A program made the position numbers and the translations under genes. Below, in pieces: positions 1 through 6,985 of a stretch of DNA of 22,020 nucleotides. Under the pieces are notes generated by a model. That model did not search any database. It was given only the letters and a program-made list of their open reading frames with translations, and was not told the DNA's origin. Numbering within the stretch: the first letter of the stretch is position 1; each line of letters opens with the position of its first letter. Origin of the DNA: JBMNUL01 sp050946255 (GTDB lineage Bacteria > Actinomycetota > Coriobacteriia > Coriobacteriales > CADBOM01); assembly GCA_050946255.1 (NCBI GenBank), contig JBMNUL010000026.1, positions 1-22,020 of the forward strand, in the 5' to 3' direction.

Positions 1-1
1 G

Positions 2-625
2 AGTTCCGTCTCGGGGATCGTGCACGTGGGGGCCGGGGAGACGAAGGCTTTCTCCATGCTTGCGCGGGCCATGGTATCTGTGCGCAAACAGTACCCGGGC
101 GTGAGCTTTGACGTGCGCGACGGAACCTCGAGCGCGCTCATGGACGATTTTCTGCACGGGTACTTTGACGTGCTGCTCGAATGCGACGTCCAGCCCCACT
201 CGGATCTCAATGTGCTTGAGCTGCCCATTCACGATGTATGGGGTGTCTACGTGCGGCCAGACTCACCGCTTGCGGATCTAGATGTGGTGACGGCAGATGA
301 CCTCACGGAAACGCCGGTCATCCTCTCGTCTCAGGGAAACCGGCGAACCTTTGGCAAATGGGTAGGGGAGCGGTTCGCGGACATGAACGTGGCCGCCACG
401 TACAATCTGCCGTTAAACGGTAAATTCTTGGCAGAGGAAGGCGTGGGCGCTTATGTGTGCTATGGCGGGCTCATCTCTGACAACGACCGCGGTCGGCTCG
501 TGTTCCGGGAACTCTCGCCAAGGCTCGAAGCGCACCACGGCGTGCTATGGAGAAAGGTCCGCCCCACGCGCCAGGCACAGGCATTCATCGACGAACTCAA
601 GAGGACAGTTGGAGAAGCCGGATGA
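2..625 (+). CDS. LysR-family regulator, effector-binding domain (5' truncated by window edge)
   Basis: An open frame runs in from the left edge and stops with TGA at 623-625, giving 207 visible residues. The fragment reads as the periplasmic-binding-protein-like effector domain of a LysR-type regulator: an opening strand (SGIVHVGAGE), a helix, then YPGVSFDVRDG and a GYFDVLLE element, which match the usual 'yP.v...l..g' and 'g.lDl.l' landmarks. A later segment with GKFLAEEGVGAYVCYGG fits the second lobe. The N-terminal winged helix-turn-helix (about 90 residues) lies outside the window, so target and effector cannot be inferred. It converges on the RibD-like gene with a 52-bp gap, so it is probably not regulated with it. 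The family call is fairly secure and the specific role is unknown. Confidence 0.8.
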   Translation, partial: SSVSGIVHVGAGETKAFSMLARAMVSVRKQYPGVSFDVRDGTSSALMDDFLHGYFDVLLECDVQPHSDLNVLELPIHDVWGVYVRPDSPLADLDVVTADDLTETPVILSSQGNRRTFGKWVGERFADMNVAATYNLPLNGKFLAEEGVGAYVCYGGLISDNDRGRLVFRELSPRLEAHHGVLWRKVRPTRQAQAFIDELKRTVGEAG

Positions 626-677
626 AGCGACGTGCTCAATGACGTGTTCCACGACGAGCGCTCTTTCGCCTAGATCG

Positions 678-1406
678 TCACCCGCGCGGTTTTGCTCCCG
701 GCACCGCATAGCGGACCCATAGGCAATCTCCTTCCGTGCGCTCCACTCCAAGGAGCTCGAAGCGCTGTGGGGAGTCGTCGGTGAAGGGCTCTTTGGCCAT
801 GAAGAGCGTCTGGGTCTCCTGCGAGCCATCCGCCGCCGGGGCAATTACCAGGCTGATCTCGTCGCAGAGTCCGGCTTGGACGAACGACCAGTTCAGGGTT
901 CCTCCTCCGCCCAGCATCAGCGTTTCGGCACCGAACAGTTCGGCCATCTTCTGGAGCATGAGCTCCATGTCGAGCTTGTCCTTGCCGCAGATGATGTATG
1001 AAATTCCCTTGTCACGCAGGAAAGCCTTGTAAGCGTTGGAAGCCCGGTCGGTCAGCACCTCCACCACATCGGCCACGGTGTCTCCGTATTTGAGCACATG
1101 GCTCTTCCATCCCAACACGCCACGGCCGTCGACGGAGATGTAATACTTGTCCGCCTTGCGAGCAATGAAATCCCCTGCGGGAACTTCCGGCGCATTTTCG
1201 TCCAAGTCGGGTTTGCGGTAGTTCGTGAAGTTATCGTCGGTGGTGATTCGTCCCGAGATCCATCCCTGATGCTTGTAATAGGGGTCATCTCCGAATGCCA
1301 GACGATAGAACGGGTTGCCGCCATGAGCGACTCCCATGTATCGTCCCATGATCTTCCCATCAATCGAGGTTTCCATATGGCAGAAAACGTACGGTCTCTT
1401 TGTCAT
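678..1406 (-). CDS. RibD C-terminal / dihydrofolate reductase-like NADPH reductase
   Basis: The 242-residue product resembles the RibD C-terminal (DHFR-like) reductase family, which reduces pteridine- or pyrimidine-like substrates with NADPH. Visible landmarks are VFCHMETSIDGKI near the N-terminus (the S..lDGk motif), GRITTD at about 52-57, and LMLGGGGTLNWSFVQAGLCDEISL at about 163-186 (the GG..l...ll...l.DE motif of the nucleotide-binding half). I start at the ATG at 1404-1406 because AAAGGAAA lies just upstream; the frame stays open another 29 codons upstream without a good ribosome site. It is a stand-alone reductase with no deaminase domain, so it need not act in riboflavin synthesis. It is last in a minus-strand series after the MFS and aldo/keto reductase genes, 209 bp behind the latter, so co-transcription is likely but unproven. 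Confidence 0.85.
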   Translation of the reverse strand: MTKRPYVFCHMETSIDGKIMGRYMGVAHGGNPFYRLAFGDDPYYKHQGWISGRITTDDNFTNYRKPDLDENAPEVPAGDFIARKADKYYISVDGRGVLGWKSHVLKYGDTVADVVEVLTDRASNAYKAFLRDKGISYIICGKDKLDMELMLQKMAELFGAETLMLGGGGTLNWSFVQAGLCDEISLVIAPAADGSQETQTLFMAKEPFTDDSPQRFELLGVERTEGDCLWVRYAVPGAKPRG

Positions 1407-1615
1407 TGAATTTCCTTTTCTCGGTAATAGCTTGTTATTGTGGACGGTCGTGCCGCTCAGTGCTTTTTCTTTGCAGTGCAATTGCCGCTCCATGCCTTCA
1501 TTCTCGTGTGGATCAGGAACTCAGACTGCTGGCAGTGCATCACAGACAAGGATTAGGTTCAGTCTCGATGGATCCAAAATCCCCACTGGCAGAGCGTTTA
1601 ATACAAGAGTGCGGT

Positions 1616-2482
1616 TCAATCTTGTGGGGCCCAGGCTCCGAGGTTCTTGATCTGCTCTTCGAGCGTCATGTGGAAGAACCTCTTTCCCGTGTCCAGTTCG
1701 GCGATGCGGTCCATCTCGTCATCGGTAAGCTCGAAGTCGAAAATGTCGGCGTTCTCGGCGATATGGGCTGGGTTCGTGGACTTGGGGAATATCACGTTGC
1801 CTCGCTGGATATGCCAGCGGAGGATGACCTGAGCGGGCGACTTGCCGTATTTCCTGCCCAGATCGGCGAAGATTGGCTCCGCCAGCAAACCCGAGTTGCC
1901 GTGGCCCAGCGGGTACCAGCACTCGATGATTGTCCCGTAGGGAGCCATGCGCTCGCGCAGCTGGTTCTGAGCGTAGTAGGGATGGCACTCCACCTGGTTG
2001 ACGGCGGGTTTGATGGTCGCGGCCTCGCAGAGCTCCTCCAGATTGCCGCTTTCGAAATTCGAGATTCCGATGCTCCTCACCTTGCCGGCCGCAACGGCGC
2101 GTTCCATGTCCTTCCAAGCTCCCAGGTAATCTCCGAACTGCTGGTGAAGGAGCAGCAAGTCGATGTATCCGGTTCCCAGACGCTCGAGCATCTTGTCGAT
2201 GGCGGCAGAGGTCTTGCCCTCGCCGTATTCGCTCGGCCAAAGCTTCGTGGTCACGAAGATGTCGTCGCGATCCACCCCGCTCTCCCGGATTGCACGTCCC
2301 ACGCTGCGCTCGTTTTGATACGCATGAGCCGTGTCGATGTGGCGGTACCCCAGGGAGAGTGCCTCTTTCACCGCGTTCACCGTCTCGGGTCCCTCCGGCA
2401 CCATGTAGACGCCCATTCCGAACTGCGGGATGCGGTTTCCATCGTTCAGGGTCAGATAGGTCTGGTTATCGAGCACTGTCAT
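1616..2482 (-). CDS. aldo/keto reductase
   Basis: This 288-residue protein is a full-length aldo/keto reductase, an NAD(P)H-dependent (alpha/beta)8-barrel enzyme reducing aldehydes and ketones. The catalytic tetrad is intact: Asp50 and Tyr55 in HIDTAHAYQNE, Lys80 in VTTKLW, and His113 in LLLLHQQ. The NQVECHPY and GISNFE signatures and the C-terminal cofactor segment (FPKSTNPAHIAENADIFDF) are typical of the 2,5-diketo-gluconate reductase-like branch. The ATG at 2480-2482 follows GGAAAGGAAAATGAA. It sits 69 bp behind the MFS gene and ahead of a DHFR-like reductase on the same strand, suggesting an operon that reduces and exports a toxic carbonyl or aromatic compound. The substrate cannot be read from the sequence. 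Confidence 0.93.
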   Translation of the reverse strand: MTVLDNQTYLTLNDGNRIPQFGMGVYMVPEGPETVNAVKEALSLGYRHIDTAHAYQNERSVGRAIRESGVDRDDIFVTTKLWPSEYGEGKTSAAIDKMLERLGTGYIDLLLLHQQFGDYLGAWKDMERAVAAGKVRSIGISNFESGNLEELCEAATIKPAVNQVECHPYYAQNQLRERMAPYGTIIECWYPLGHGNSGLLAEPIFADLGRKYGKSPAQVILRWHIQRGNVIFPKSTNPAHIAENADIFDFELTDDEMDRIAELDTGKRFFHMTLEEQIKNLGAWAPQD

Positions 2483-2551
2483 TTCATTTTCCTTTCCGTA
2501 GGTTTTTCTATAGGGTTTGCTTTCAGCTGAGGCTACTGCCTTGTCATCGGG

Positions 2552-3754
2552 TTAAGCGCTTTGCGTCGCCGTCTCGGCCTTCACTGGCTCGACTGACCTC
2601 TCGGAGCGTGTTGCCATGAGTGTCGATGCAGCGCCGAGCACGAGGAAGACGATGGCCGCTAAGCAGAGGTTGTGCGTGGATCCGAGGGCTACGATTGCTC
2701 CTCCAACTCCAGATCCGATGGAGTATGCGAGCTGTGTGACGGAGTTGTTAAGCGAGAGCATCACGTCGGATGCGTCGGGCGCGGCCTGTATCACCGCCAT
2801 GTTGATAACCGGAGAGGGGATCCAGGCGAACATGCCCCAGACAACAACGCTTGCAACTACCAGCCATACTGGACCGTTCAGAACAAACATCGCAACCATC
2901 ATCACTATCTGCAACACGATGCCCGGAACGATGGTGCGGCGGATCCCGAACCGGTCAGACAGGTAGCCGCCGAGCTTGTTGCCAACGAGGGTGGCAATAC
3001 CGAATGCCAGAAGCACTCCGGAAAGCGAGGCAGAGGCGAGATCGGTGGTCTCCTGCAGATAAGGGGTGATGTAGGAGTACATCAGGGCATACCCGCTTGT
3101 CCAGAACAGCGTGATGCCGAAGGCGAAGAGAACCTCGGGACGTTTGAGGTAAGAGAGCTGCTGGCGCAGAGGCATCGGTTTCGCCGTGGTGGCAAGGTTT
3201 GTGGAGCGGGCCGGGATGATGGCGCGAACGATGGGAATCATGATCAGGCTGGCTACGCCCACGAACCAGAACACGGCGGTCCAGGGCAGGACTTCGGTGA
3301 GGAAGCGGCCCACGGGAAGGCCAAGTACCAGCGCTGCGTTGAACCCGAGCGTCACCGTCGCGATGGCGCTGGTCTGCTTACCATCTTCGGCAAGCGAGGG
3401 AGCTGCGGCAAAGCACGTGACCGCGAACACTCCGGCTCCTACGGCCATGAAGACTCGGGAGGCCATGATGAACGCGTAGCTGTTTGCAAGAGATACAAGC
3501 AGGCACCCAATGACGACCAGTGCGAGCGAGATGGTCATCACGTCCCTGCGATCGAGCTTGGAAAGGGCCATGGTAAGCAGCGGCACTCCGATGGCGCCCG
3601 AAAGGGCGAAGGCGGTGAGCAGAAGGCCCGCTGCAGAGATGGTCACTCCGAGGGAGGCTGCCACGACGTCGATGATCCCCACGATGGCGAACTCCGAGAT
3701 GCTGGTCGCGAAGCAGGCGAGTGCCAGGAGTGCGACTTTGATTCCTTTGGTCAT
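2552..3754 (-). CDS. MFS transporter, DHA1-type drug/sugar efflux family
   Basis: The 400-residue protein has about twelve hydrophobic segments in two six-helix halves, the standard major facilitator layout. The N-terminus (FATSISEFAIVGII...LGVTISAAGLLLTAF) resembles AraJ/PbuE/chloramphenicol-type DHA1 exporters. A motif-A-like loop between helices 2 and 3 is present (LSKLDRRDVM), with its counterpart in the second half (GGYLSDRFGIRRT). The ATG at 3752-3754 has GGAAGG about 10 nt upstream. It is the first gene of a presumed MFS, aldo/keto reductase, RibD-like operon, and faces TetR regulator 1 across 225 bp containing inverted repeats. Proton-driven efflux of a small molecule sensed by TetR1 is the likely role; the substrate is unknown. 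Confidence 0.9.
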   Translation of the reverse strand: MTKGIKVALLALACFATSISEFAIVGIIDVVAASLGVTISAAGLLLTAFALSGAIGVPLLTMALSKLDRRDVMTISLALVVIGCLLVSLANSYAFIMASRVFMAVGAGVFAVTCFAAAPSLAEDGKQTSAIATVTLGFNAALVLGLPVGRFLTEVLPWTAVFWFVGVASLIMIPIVRAIIPARSTNLATTAKPMPLRQQLSYLKRPEVLFAFGITLFWTSGYALMYSYITPYLQETTDLASASLSGVLLAFGIATLVGNKLGGYLSDRFGIRRTIVPGIVLQIVMMVAMFVLNGPVWLVVASVVVWGMFAWIPSPVINMAVIQAAPDASDVMLSLNNSVTQLAYSIGSGVGGAIVALGSTHNLCLAAIVFLVLGAASTLMATRSERSVEPVKAETATQSA

Positions 3755-3907
3755 GATTCACGATCCTTCCGTTATGCAACTTGGGTTGCTTTCTTTTGAC
3801 AATCACAATTTATGCCCGGAAGGAAAACTGGTCGATGGTCTCTTTTTCTCCTGCAGTGCACTTACGACAACTAATTATTTATTTGTGTACCAATAAATCC
3901 GAAAAAT

Positions 3908-3924
3908 GTAGAAAAATATTCTAC
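3908..3924. promoter_or_regulatory. inverted repeat GTAGAA-N5-TTCTAC, candidate TetR1 operator
   Basis: A perfect 6-bp inverted repeat with a 5-nt A/T centre lies in the AT-rich 225-bp divergent region between the MFS gene and TetR1. Its size and symmetry fit a TetR dimer site. Binding by TetR1 is inferred from position only. No convincing -35/-10 pair could be fixed on either strand here, though a TTGACA hexamer occurs at 3796-3801. Confidence 0.45.
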
Positions 3925-3947
3925 CCTAGTTTCTTAATGGTCTTACA

Positions 3948-3963
3948 ATTGCCTTAAAGCAAT
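3948..3963. promoter_or_regulatory. inverted repeat ATTGC-N6-GCAAT just upstream of tetR1
   Basis: ATTGC at 3948-3952 and GCAAT at 3959-3963 form a perfect 5-bp inverted repeat; the CTTAAA centre extends the symmetry with one mismatch. It lies directly before the tetR1 ribosome-binding site (AAGGAGG, 3969-3975), where a bound protein could autoregulate tetR1. It could equally be a chance repeat. Confidence 0.3.
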
Positions 3964-3979
3964 ACCTGAAGGAGGATTT

Positions 3980-4564
3980 GTGGAAAGATATGCGCAGGGC
4001 GAAAGGCCCAAGGACCTGAGGGTCGAGAAGACAATCGATGCAATACATGCGGCGTTCAAGGAAATGCTCTTGGAGATGGACTTCGGCTCCATCACTGTGA
4101 AGGAACTGTGCGAGCGGGCGAGGGTTAACAAGAAGACCTTCTATCGCTATTATCCGGCAATCGAGTATCTGCTTCAGGAGATACAAGAGGAGTACGTGCA
4201 GGGATATCTTCCTCATGTGAAAGGGCTTAGCTTTCCCGATGACGCAGCCACCTGTGCGCGCGAGTTCATCCTATACAGTGCAAAGCAGGACGAGCTGTTC
4301 GAGAAGATCACGTGTGCGGGGACGCACGATTCAATTCGCGAGTCGATGATAGAACAGGTCATGGGCGAGTCGGTTCCACAAGCCGATGAGGCTCCAGCTG
4401 GCTGGGATGACGGAGACTGGCAGCTCTACCTGAGGTTGGCTACAAGCATTCCCCTAATTATGTACCGTACCTGGGTTTCGGGAGGAAAGGTCCTTCCGGT
4501 CGAGGTTCTTGCAGAACGTGCAGAGAATGTCGTTGCGCGGCTGACGCGGTCGTTCGGTCACTGA
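3980..4564 (+). CDS. TetR/AcrR-family regulator 1 (next to the MFS-AKR-RibD operon)
   Basis: A 194-residue TetR-type repressor. The N-terminal DNA-binding domain spans about residues 12-60: a first helix (RVEKTIDAIHAAFKEML), then FGSITVKELCERARVNKKTFYRYYPAIEYLL, the canonical helix-turn-helix with the TFYRYY recognition-helix ending. The rest is a helical ligand and dimerisation domain typical of TetR-like C-terminal families. The start is GTG at 3980, supported by AAGGAGG at 3969-3975 with a short 4-nt spacer; no in-frame ATG is nearby. It diverges from the MFS exporter and converges on DUF362 with 30 bp between stops. It is expected to repress the divergent operon and probably itself, released by an unknown ligand. 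Confidence 0.9.
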   Translation: MERYAQGERPKDLRVEKTIDAIHAAFKEMLLEMDFGSITVKELCERARVNKKTFYRYYPAIEYLLQEIQEEYVQGYLPHVKGLSFPDDAATCAREFILYSAKQDELFEKITCAGTHDSIRESMIEQVMGESVPQADEAPAGWDDGDWQLYLRLATSIPLIMYRTWVSGGKVLPVEVLAERAENVVARLTRSFGH

Positions 4565-4594
4565 ACCGCCTGAGGTCTGCGTCTCGATTCTCGG

Positions 4595-5677
4595 TCAGTC
4601 GATCGCAACCAGCTCGTAAGCACGGCTTCCGATTCCCAGCTCCTCGGCATACTCCAGGAGATGTATTCCATCGCGAGACTCGATGCGATCTATCACGGCC
4701 TGTTTCCCAGGGTCGTCGCTCAGGTAAACCTGATCGACGCTCGCCTGGTCCAGGGCCACTGGGTCGAGGGACGCCATGATGCCGATGTCTCCCATGGCGG
4801 GTGCTTCAGGCGAATCGTCGCAGTCGCAGTCCACCGAAAGGTTGTTCAGCACGTTGATGCATGCCATCCGGTCTCCCATTGCATCGAAGACCCCCTTGGC
4901 GAATTCTGCCACGCGTTCGACGAACGGGGCACCAGTGGAAAAAGAGCTCGTGTGGACGGACATCTTCCCTGGAATCGTGGCCAACCCTATTGCGAGGTTC
5001 TTGAACGTCCCGCCGAACCCGGCCATGGCATGTCCTTTGAAGTGAGCGATTGAGATGATCGAATCATAATTTGCGAAATGCGATCCGACTTCCGCCTCGG
5101 AGAGCTGCGAGCCGCCTTCTATCGGAAGGGCAACCCCTCCGTCTCGGTCGAGTATGTCTACCGGCGCATATGTGAACCCGTGCTCCCGTGCGAGCGAAGC
5201 GTACCCGTCGGCGGTGGAACGCCGGCCGTATAGCACCGTGCTGTCAATGAACGTGCCATCTACCTTCTCCACTAGCTGCTCGAGGAGCTCCGGCTGCAGG
5301 TAATATGGATTGCCCTCCTCGCCCATGTGGAGCTTAATTCCAACATTTCCCGTCGGCTCCCAGCCAAGTGCATCGTATACGGCCACGAGCCCTTCGGGCG
5401 TGATGCTCCGCGTTGCATACACCTTCACCGCACCTGGGGTGCTCCGGTCTGTCTTGATCTCCGAGCCGGTTGTGACGGTAGAGGCATCCTGCCCATTTGA
5501 TTCCGTTGTCCCACTTTCCTGTCCAGAAACGCCAGATGAGCTTTGTGTTTCCTGAGTGCATCCACCGAGCACCGCCGTTGCAACGGTACCCACGCCGATG
5601 GAGGCTGCGATTTTCACGAATTCCCTTCTGTCGATTCTCCAAGAAGTTATCAAGCCGTCCACTTTGCCTTGGCGCAT
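4595..5677 (-). CDS. DUF362 domain lipoprotein with twin-arginine signal
   Basis: The 360-residue product begins with a Tat-like signal (D-R17-R18-E-F-V-K followed by a hydrophobic stretch) ending in a lipobox-like L-G-G-C40, so export in folded form and lipid anchoring are plausible. A Ser/Thr/Gly-rich linker covers about 41-80. The DUF362 body follows: HFKGHAMAGFGGTFKN at about 212-227, a C-x-C pair (Cys284, Cys286), and GDIGIMASLDPVALDQASVD at about 297-315, all hallmark segments. Many family members carry 4Fe-4S ferredoxin motifs; none is present here. I start at ATG 5675-5677 because GGGAGGGG (5686-5693) precedes it; an in-frame ATG at 5722 has no ribosome site. The biochemical role of the family is poorly defined. 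Confidence 0.85.
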   Translation of the reverse strand: MRQGKVDGLITSWRIDRREFVKIAASIGVGTVATAVLGGCTQETQSSSGVSGQESGTTESNGQDASTVTTGSEIKTDRSTPGAVKVYATRSITPEGLVAVYDALGWEPTGNVGIKLHMGEEGNPYYLQPELLEQLVEKVDGTFIDSTVLYGRRSTADGYASLAREHGFTYAPVDILDRDGGVALPIEGGSQLSEAEVGSHFANYDSIISIAHFKGHAMAGFGGTFKNLAIGLATIPGKMSVHTSSFSTGAPFVERVAEFAKGVFDAMGDRMACINVLNNLSVDCDCDDSPEAPAMGDIGIMASLDPVALDQASVDQVYLSDDPGKQAVIDRIESRDGIHLLEYAEELGIGSRAYELVAID

Positions 5678-5998
5678 GAGCCACACCCCTCCCTTTGCAA
5701 AGAGCCGATTGTCGGCCGTCATGCAGGAAGCGCTGCATGAGAACCCACTTTGAAGCTATAGGCTCTGGAACAGCCCGGCAATGGACTGAATCTTCTCAAA
5801 AGGGTAGATAAGTGCTCGCGATTTCGAAATTTGTACCTACAAGTCAAGCGATATCTGTGCCCGTGTTAATGCAGCACGCGTCAACAAGGTCCTCCTCGAA
5901 CTCATCGGTCAGGATCTCCGCTTGAGGTTAGGGGAGGTAACAAGCCGCCCTAATCGTTTGGGATCTCCGCTTGAGAATATGGGGAGGTGCAAGCCGTT
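5678..5998. other. 321-bp intergenic region between phzF-like and DUF362 genes
   Basis: No convincing gene is present. It holds a perfect 8-bp hairpin near the DUF362 start (5719-5740), a 10-bp palindrome ATTTCGAAAT (5821-5830) next to TTGTA-CC-TACAA (5831-5842), a minus-strand TTGACT (5842-5847) with only a weak -10 partner, and most of a 49-bp tandem repeat (from 5904). The DUF362 promoter is probably here. Confidence 0.5.
5719..5740. promoter_or_regulatory. perfect inverted repeat in the DUF362 leader
   Basis: TCATGCAG (5719-5726) and CTGCATGA (5733-5740) are perfect 8-bp arms separated by 6 nt, about 40 bp upstream of the chosen DUF362 start. It could be an operator or an mRNA hairpin. 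It also overlaps the unsupported upstream ATG at 5722, which argues that this ATG is not used. Confidence 0.5.
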
Positions 5999-6022
5999 CT
6001 AATCGGTCAGGATCTCCGCTTG
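5904..6022. repeat. 49-bp tandem repeat (about 2.4 copies) overlapping the phzF 3' end
   Basis: The block ATCGGTCAGGATCTCCGCTTG recurs with start points at 5904, 5953 and 6002, a spacing of exactly 49 bp. The second copy is diverged in its first bases. The remainder of each unit (around GGGGAGGT and CAAGCCG) is also recognisable between copies. The last copy includes the final codons and stop of the PhzF-family gene, so the unit is a duplicated gene tail plus about 30 bp of downstream sequence. Each unit can form a GCTTG/CAAGC stem. The 49-bp length is not a multiple of three. Confidence 0.85.
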
Positions 6023-6778
6023 GGAAAAGAGAGCCGCTGTTCCCGCAAGGGTGCATCGACCGCCTTCGACGTGCCCGTAGATCGTGCCGCCCCGCTTCGA
6101 TGCTTGATATGCAACCAGGTTGGACTTTCCAAGACGCTTAGACCAGTAGGGGAGGATATGGCAGTGTCCAGACCCGCATACGGGATCCTCTGCCACGGCG
6201 AGCTTGGGGGCGAAGCTCCGTGAAATGCAGTCGACTCCGTCAGACCCTTGGGCCGTCACGTTGAGGAGCAGCCCGTCGAGAAGTTTGGCTTTGTCCAAAT
6301 CTGGATCCATCTCTACGACCGACTGGGCATCCGGCATGACGCAAAGCAAATCGCGGCCTAGGTAAGCCTCGGTGGGACGTGCTCCCAAGGCTTTTACCAT
6401 GTCGTCGGTCACCTCGACAGGAGTCAGGTCGTATGCGGGAAAGTCGAGCGTGAACCGGTCTCCATCTCTCGTGACCGGAAGCTCGCCGCTCATAGTCTCG
6501 AACAAGATGGAAGTCACTCCTGGATCGTAGAAGCGGGATATGACATAGGCGGTGGCAAGCGTGGCGTGCCCGCACAGATCAATTTCTCCTCCTGGGGTGA
6601 ACCAGCGCAGCTTGTAGCCATCGTCCCCACGCACGGCAAATGCAGTTTCCGAGATGCTGTTCTCGATGGCGATTGACTGCATGAGGCTGTCTTCGATCCA
6701 CTCGTCCATCACACAGACTGCGGCGGGGTTGCCAGCAAAAACCTTGTCGGTGAAAGCATCAACGATGTACTGTCTCAT
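5999..6778 (-). CDS. PhzF-family isomerase
   Basis: The 259-residue protein belongs to the PhzF/diaminopimelate-epimerase-fold family of cofactor-independent isomerases. Visible signatures are the N-terminal DAFTDKVFAGNPAAVCV, SISETAFAV with Glu44 (position of the PhzF catalytic Glu), FTPGGEIDLCGHATLA with His71, and EDPVCGSGHC at about 197-206. Length is slightly below the usual 260-300 residues. The ATG at 6776-6778 has only a weak AGAAG upstream. The last codons lie inside a 49-bp tandem repeat; the most distal repeat copy continues in frame through about 20 further codons, so the present stop may be secondary. It is on the same strand as and upstream of DUF362 with a 321-bp gap. Substrate unknown; a phenazine role cannot be assumed since no other phz gene is present. 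Confidence 0.9.
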   Translation of the reverse strand: MRQYIVDAFTDKVFAGNPAAVCVMDEWIEDSLMQSIAIENSISETAFAVRGDDGYKLRWFTPGGEIDLCGHATLATAYVISRFYDPGVTSILFETMSGELPVTRDGDRFTLDFPAYDLTPVEVTDDMVKALGARPTEAYLGRDLLCVMPDAQSVVEMDPDLDKAKLLDGLLLNVTAQGSDGVDCISRSFAPKLAVAEDPVCGSGHCHILPYWSKRLGKSNLVAYQASKRGGTIYGHVEGGRCTLAGTAALFSQAEILTD

Positions 6779-6784
6779 AATTGC

Positions 6785-6814
6785 TCGATTCTTCTGTGTG
6801 GATCAATTCTTCTG
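6785..6814. repeat. short direct repeat TCRATTCTTCTG x2 in the phzF leader
   Basis: TCGATTCTTCTG (6785-6796) and TCAATTCTTCTG (6803-6814) differ by one base and are 18 nt apart. On the coding strand they read CAGAAGAATYGA, immediately upstream of the phzF start. It may be a duplicated ribosome-site region or paired binding sites; function unknown. Confidence 0.4.
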
Positions 6815-6900
6815 CGGGCCCTTTGGATGAACGCGCATAATGTTACCACCAGATTCCCATGCAACGTCCTTTGAGCCAAGTAACGGAATCGAGCTTGTCG

Positions 6901-6928
6901 CAAACACATGGACATGGTGCCGTGTTTG
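6901..6928. promoter_or_regulatory. inverted repeat between HXXEE-1 and phzF
   Basis: CAAACAC (6901-6907) and GTGTTTG (6922-6928) are perfect 7-bp arms around a 14-nt loop; G-T and C-G pairs extend the stem towards 6897-6932. There is no T-run on either side, so an intrinsic terminator is not well supported. It could be an operator or mRNA structure in the phzF leader. Confidence 0.35.
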
Positions 6929-6985
6929 TGGCAAACCATCGGGAAGGTTCTGCGGACTGCGTCCTCTTTTTTAGGGAAGGAAAGC

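Noticed and set aside
1400..2530. Long plus-strand open frame of 376 codons
   Set aside because: It is antisense to the aldo/keto reductase, whose tetrad, length and ribosome site are complete; the plus-strand product has no recognisable features.
2672..3799. Long plus-strand open frame of 375 codons
   Set aside because: Antisense to the MFS gene; the product is an implausible His/Gly/Arg-rich sequence.
3796..3801. TTGACA as a tetR1 promoter
   Set aside because: No acceptable -10 hexamer occurs 16-18 bp downstream on the plus strand.
5904..6022. Possible CRISPR array
   Set aside because: The 49-bp units are directly tandem with no unique spacers and overlap a gene end.
5999..6778. Phenazine biosynthesis locus
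   Set aside because: Only a PhzF-family protein is present; no other phz genes are nearby and the family is widespread in unrelated roles.
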